Program-made: the position numbers and the translations under genes | From: an uncultured Gammaproteobacteria bacterium | GTDB taxonomy: Bacteria > Pseudomonadota > Gammaproteobacteria > Arenicellales > JAANXG01 | NCBI GenBank assembly: GCA_947258785.1 | Contig: CAMYJT010000008.1 | Span: 62,001-126,000, forward strand | Direction of reading: 5' to 3' | Length of the DNA stretch: 64,000 bases | The notes under the pieces: model-generated | What the model was told of the DNA's origin: nothing | Seen by the model: only the letters and a program-made list of their open reading frames with translations | Database searches by the model: none | Part shown: positions 60,995 through 64,000 of the stretch, piece after piece | How the letters are laid out: the number at the start of each line of letters is the position of its first letter | Position numbering within the stretch: position 1 is the stretch's first letter

Positions 60995-61585
60995 ATGAGC
61001 GAATTTGTCACACGCAAAGATATCCCCCTCGAACCTGAAACCGGCTTTTACCGCCCTAAAGAACCCCCCCGGTTGGTGTACTACGACAGCCCGGCGATCA
61101 GCGTGATGACCGACTTCAAGCTGGTCCGGCCGGTTACCACCAGAACTGACGTGTCCGTTGATCGGGCGCTGGAGGGGATGAAAAAGGCCCAGGTTCGCCT
61201 GCTATTGGTGATCGACAGAAACGAACACGTAGTCGGCGTGATCACGGCCAACGACATTATGGGTGAGAAACCGATCCGGCTTACCCGGGACACCGGGGTA
61301 CCGAGAGCGGAGATGCAGGTCGAGATGCTCATGACTCCTCAGCAAAAGATCACCGCGCTGAATATGATGAGCGTCAGAGACTCGCAAGTCGGTCATATAG
61401 TAAGCACTCTGAAAGCGCTCGAGCGCCAGCACATCCTGGTGGTTGACATTGATAACGAATCCAGTCGGCAACAGATTCGCGGATTGTTCTCAATGAGCCA
61501 AATCAGCAGACAGCTCGGCAAAGAACTCACTGAAGACGAACATGCCGCGCATTCGCTCGCCGAGATTGTGCATGTGATCACCTGA
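60995..61585 (+). CDS. CBS-domain protein
   Basis: A 196-residue soluble protein with two CBS motifs: SVMTDFKLVRPVTTRTDVSVDRALEGMKKAQVRLLLVIDRNEHVVGVITANDIMGEKP (about 34-95) and QVEMLMTPQQ to ILVVDIDNESSRQQIRGLFSMSQISRQLG (about 107-180). CBS pairs bind adenine nucleotides and regulate partners. GGGAG is 6 bases before the ATG at 60995 (60989 is also in frame). No obvious partner is adjacent. Confidence 0.85.
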   Translation: MSEFVTRKDIPLEPETGFYRPKEPPRLVYYDSPAISVMTDFKLVRPVTTRTDVSVDRALEGMKKAQVRLLLVIDRNEHVVGVITANDIMGEKPIRLTRDTGVPRAEMQVEMLMTPQQKITALNMMSVRDSQVGHIVSTLKALERQHILVVDIDNESSRQQIRGLFSMSQISRQLGKELTEDEHAAHSLAEIVHVIT

Positions 61586-61690
61586 GCGTGCGGTACGCAG
61601 CGGCCGCATGCGCGCGCCGCCCCCTCATCAATCCGATGGATACAGGCTGCAGGTATCCCTGTGGTGTACACGTTTGTGCGACGGCTGCCG

Positions 61691-62146
61691 CTACCGCCGG
61701 ACGGTGACAATTCGACCCTCGAACATCAATAGCTTGTGCCGAAATCGACTCGGCATGTGACTGCTGATCCCCCCGATAACGAAAATGAGCACCAGCAATG
61801 ACACACGATAGTCCCAGAACACCGGCACACACGCCAACAGGGCTAGTTTCGCAATAACCGCAACTCCATGCAGCTCGAACAAAGTGGCCAGAGTCGCAAA
61901 CAGATCAGTGGCAAACAGCAGCAAACCGGACACGACAGAAGACCACAACCAGAACTCGAGCGCCGACGAGGCCACATCGAAGACATACCCGCCGAACAAA
62001 ACACCGGTGGTCAAAATGTGCGTAGTTCGCAGTGCAATTCTGACACTGCGGCGAAACGGAAATCCCCGGGGTTCACGTGGAAACAGCGCCCGCCACAGTC
62101 TGTTGGCCGTGTCTGCCATGCTATCGTTTGCTGCTCGTTTCGTCAC
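61691..62146 (-). CDS. Membrane protein of unknown function
   Basis: A 151-residue protein with about four hydrophobic segments (HILTTGVLFGGYVFDVAS, FWLWSSVVSGLLLFATDLFATLATL, VIAKLALLACVPVFWDY, SLLVLIFVIGGISSHMPS), basic loops and a C-terminal tail KLLMFEGRIVTVRR. I do not recognise a family. It directly follows modC on the same strand (20 bases), so it may be a late member of the molybdate operon. Confidence 0.65.
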   Translation of the reverse strand: MTKRAANDSMADTANRLWRALFPREPRGFPFRRSVRIALRTTHILTTGVLFGGYVFDVASSALEFWLWSSVVSGLLLFATDLFATLATLFELHGVAVIAKLALLACVPVFWDYRVSLLVLIFVIGGISSHMPSRFRHKLLMFEGRIVTVRR

Positions 62147-62165
62147 CTTGACGCGCTGTGCGCGT

Positions 62166-63275
62166 TCAAAGCATCATATGAATCCCCTTAGCCAGCAATG
62201 AGATCCTGATATGTTCCCCGGTTCCGAGCCCATTTCGATGTGCGACGTGCGTTGAGAGCGAAAACGACAACGGCTTATGTGGATCTCCGTTTACGAGCAT
62301 AGTAATGCTGGCATCCCCACCCAGTACAACGAAGTCGCTGATGACGCCATTGACCGGATTTTCCCGCTCCCCCCGCGAGGGTCTATGACGGCGGTGTAAA
62401 ATCACGTTCTCCGGCGGGACCACCCAGTTCACCGTCTGTCCGGGTTGCACTTCCGGATGGTGCCCGCATTGAAGAGTGTAGCCCGCCCAATCGAGCAAGG
62501 TGATTTGCCGCACGGAGTCGTGTCCCAGCACTTTCCCCTTGAACAGGTTGGATAAACCGACCAGGCGTGCGACTGTCTCCGTTTGCGGACGGGACATCAC
62601 TTCATATGGGGCGCCGGATTGCAGAGTCTCGCCGCGGTGCAGAATACACATTCTGTCCGCCAGTACACACGCCTCGTCAAGATCGTGCGTGACCAGTATG
62701 ATCGGTAGCTCTAAATGATGGCGCATACGTGCTAGTTCACGCTGGAGCTTTCGTCGGGTGATCTGGTCTACCGCGGAAAACGGCTCATCGAGCAACAGTA
62801 CGTCGGGGTCCCTCGCCAGGGACCGCGCTAACGCCAGCCGCTGTTGCTGGCCGCCTGACAGTTCGTCTGGCCGGCGGTTTTCCAGACCATTCAAGTTGAC
62901 GAGCTCCAACAACTCCCTAGCGTCAGCCCGGCGTCGGTTCCGTGCCAACCCATCTAGTACGACGGTTATGTTTTCCAGCGCTGATAAATGAGGAAACAGC
63001 GCGTAATGCTGAAAAACCAGTCCGACCGACCGTTTCTGGGGCGACAGCCGGACACCCGACTCAGTATCCAACCACACGAAGTCCTCAAATCGGACCAAGC
63101 CGGTGGCGGCGTCGGCCAGGCCCGCGATACAACGCAGAATGGTGGATTTACCGCTGCCCGACGGCCCGACAAGCACCAGGAGTTCACCCATGTCGCAATG
63201 GAGCTGCGCATCCAGCGGAATGGGCAAGATCTGCTGCAACCGGACCTGCAGTCCTGAGTTCCTATCAGCGTACAT
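62166..63275 (-). CDS. modC: Molybdate ABC transporter ATPase ModC
   Basis: A 369-residue ABC ATPase: Walker A VGPSGSGKSTILRCIAGL, Q-loop, signature LSGGQQQRLALARSLA, Walker B DVLLLDEPFSAVDQITRRK and switch HDLDEACVLADRMCILHRGE, and a C-terminal regulatory part (about 230-369) with VVPPENVILHRRHRPS, a MOBE/TOBE-like oxyanion-binding segment. Its start overlaps modB by 11 bases. Energises molybdate uptake with ModB and ModA. Confidence 0.93.
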   Translation of the reverse strand: MYADRNSGLQVRLQQILPIPLDAQLHCDMGELLVLVGPSGSGKSTILRCIAGLADAATGLVRFEDFVWLDTESGVRLSPQKRSVGLVFQHYALFPHLSALENITVVLDGLARNRRRADARELLELVNLNGLENRRPDELSGGQQQRLALARSLARDPDVLLLDEPFSAVDQITRRKLQRELARMRHHLELPIILVTHDLDEACVLADRMCILHRGETLQSGAPYEVMSRPQTETVARLVGLSNLFKGKVLGHDSVRQITLLDWAGYTLQCGHHPEVQPGQTVNWVVPPENVILHRRHRPSRGERENPVNGVISDFVVLGGDASITMLVNGDPHKPLSFSLSTHVAHRNGLGTGEHIRISLLAKGIHMML

Positions 63276-63936
63276 GATTGCGTCGAGTCCGATCGCTCAG
63301 ATAATAGATAAAACCGATCATCACGAACGAAAACCCCAACAGGATCGCCGACATTAGCGCCGCCTGTTGCTCCTGCAAGGCCTGCACTCGATCGTAGATC
63401 GCGATAGCGATCGTCTGTGTTTCGCCCGGGATGTTGCCGCCCACCATCAACACCACTCCAAACTCGCCCAAGGTATGGGCGAAAGTGAGCACGATGGCCG
63501 ACAACATCCCGGTCCAGACCAGCGGTAATTCGATATACCTGAATGTACGCCATGGAGTCATTCCACAGCACCAGGCTGCTTCTCGGATTTGCACCGGCAG
63601 CGATTCAAACGCGCGCTGAACGGGCTGTACGGCGAATGGTAGATTGAATATCAGCGAGGCGAGCAACAGGCCTTGGAAGGAAAAAACCAGCGGCCTGCCC
63701 ACCAGCGCTTCGTAGATTTTTCCCAATGGCGAAGCGCCACCGAATGCTACCAGCAAATAGAAACCCAACACGGTGGGAGGCAGCACCAGGGGCAATGCGA
63801 TGAGCGCTTCGACAAGACTCCTGGCCATGAACTTGCGCAATGCCAAGGTGCGACCGATCAGCACTCCGACCGGGATCAGGATCGCTGTGGTCCACGCCGC
63901 GAGTTCCAACGACAGTGTCAGCGCCGACCAGTCCAT
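63265..63936 (-). CDS. modB: Molybdate ABC transporter permease ModB
   Basis: A 223-residue permease with about five helices and the conserved EAA loop-type sequence RAFESLPVQIREAAWCCGMTPWRTFRYIELPLVWTG, plus PLVLPPTVLGFYLLVAFG near residue 50, both typical of ModB. It overlaps modC by 11 bases and lies seven bases after the modA stop. Confidence 0.94.
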   Translation of the reverse strand: MDWSALTLSLELAAWTTAILIPVGVLIGRTLALRKFMARSLVEALIALPLVLPPTVLGFYLLVAFGGASPLGKIYEALVGRPLVFSFQGLLLASLIFNLPFAVQPVQRAFESLPVQIREAAWCCGMTPWRTFRYIELPLVWTGMLSAIVLTFAHTLGEFGVVLMVGGNIPGETQTIAIAIYDRVQALQEQQAALMSAILLGFSFVMIGFIYYLSDRTRRNHVR

Positions 63937-63943
63937 AACTGAG

Positions 63944-64000
63944 TCAGCGGCTGGCTCCGGGTCCCGTAAAACCGTACGTCGCGAGGATGTGGCGCGTTGC
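63944..64000 (-). CDS. modA: Molybdate-binding protein ModA, 3' end only
   Basis: The frame entering from the window edge reads ATRHILATYGFTGPGASR and stops at 63944-63946. ILxxYGF is the usual C-terminal pattern of ModA-like solute-binding proteins, and the position just upstream of modB fits. The rest lies outside the window. Confidence 0.7.
   Translation of the reverse strand, partial: ATRHILATYGFTGPGASR

Noticed and set aside
1..64000. CRISPR array, tRNA or rRNA genes
   Set aside because: I found no regularly spaced direct repeats and no cloverleaf or rRNA-like sequence on reading through the intergenic regions; a covariance-model scan would be the decisive test.

Overview
The window looks like a chromosomal segment of a Gammaproteobacterium, probably a sulfur-oxidising, respiratory lineage near the Chromatiales/Ectothiorhodospiraceae. 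This rests on gene content, not on any search: TamA/TamB, DsbC, eight predicted c-type cytochromes carrying 15 CxxCH motifs in total, a persulfide dioxygenase-rhodanese fusion, a periplasmic tandem rhodanese, a SulP transporter and a molybdate ABC system. I found no rRNA, tRNA, CRISPR array, prophage or transposase gene. Most genes are ordinary chromosomal genes; the mobile signal is a family of short elements with terminal inverted repeats.

Layout. 0-4.7 kb: aldolase/dehydrogenase fusion, truncated VOC gene, lsrF-like thiolase, AEC permease. 4.7-14.5 kb: export and redox block with four monoheme cytochromes c, periplasmic rhodanese, an OmpR-type two-component system whose sensor has a Met/His-rich periplasmic loop, a Met-rich Spy-like protein, an L,D-transpeptidase and DsbC. 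14.5-17.7 kb: copZ-csoR-copA copper operon with a clear promoter and operator. 17.7-21 kb: BNR/sialidase-like lipoprotein, cytochrome P460-like protein, AhpD-like protein. 21-25 kb: small Cys-rich secreted protein, MerR regulator, CcmG-like thioredoxin, CcdA, DUF411 lipoprotein and two unfamiliar cysteine-motif membrane proteins. 25-30 kb: large NDT-like/TPR protein, citramalate/isopropylmalate synthase-type enzyme, small membrane protein, CPBP protease. 30-37 kb: two tandem tetraheme cytochromes facing a multi-PAS sensor kinase and its FixJ-type regulator. 37-45 kb: anchored thioredoxin-fold protein, tamB, tamA, SulP transporter. 45-48.3 kb: duplicated cytochrome c', AhpD-Rieske fusion, pyruvate kinase. 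48.7-55.2 kb: NTP/NDP-carrier-like protein, two SxxK hydrolases and an exported dikinase with the domain order of glucan water dikinase. 55-64 kb: persulfide dioxygenase-rhodanese, DUF502, two Hsp20 genes, a 30-codon membrane ORF, PAS-GGDEF cyclase, CBS protein, modABC.

Two themes link the regions. Copper and thiol stress in the envelope recurs (CopA/CopZ/CsoR, DUF411, Met-rich sensor and Spy-like protein, DsbC, CcmG/CcdA, MerR). Periplasmic electron transfer and sulfur handling recur (cytochromes, rhodaneses, persulfide dioxygenase). The candidates for undescribed biology are the MerR-to-25 kb thiol/membrane cluster, the exported dikinase locus, the NDT-TPR protein at 25-27 kb, and the TIR-bounded repeat family that supplies a start codon to one gene and a stop codon to another.
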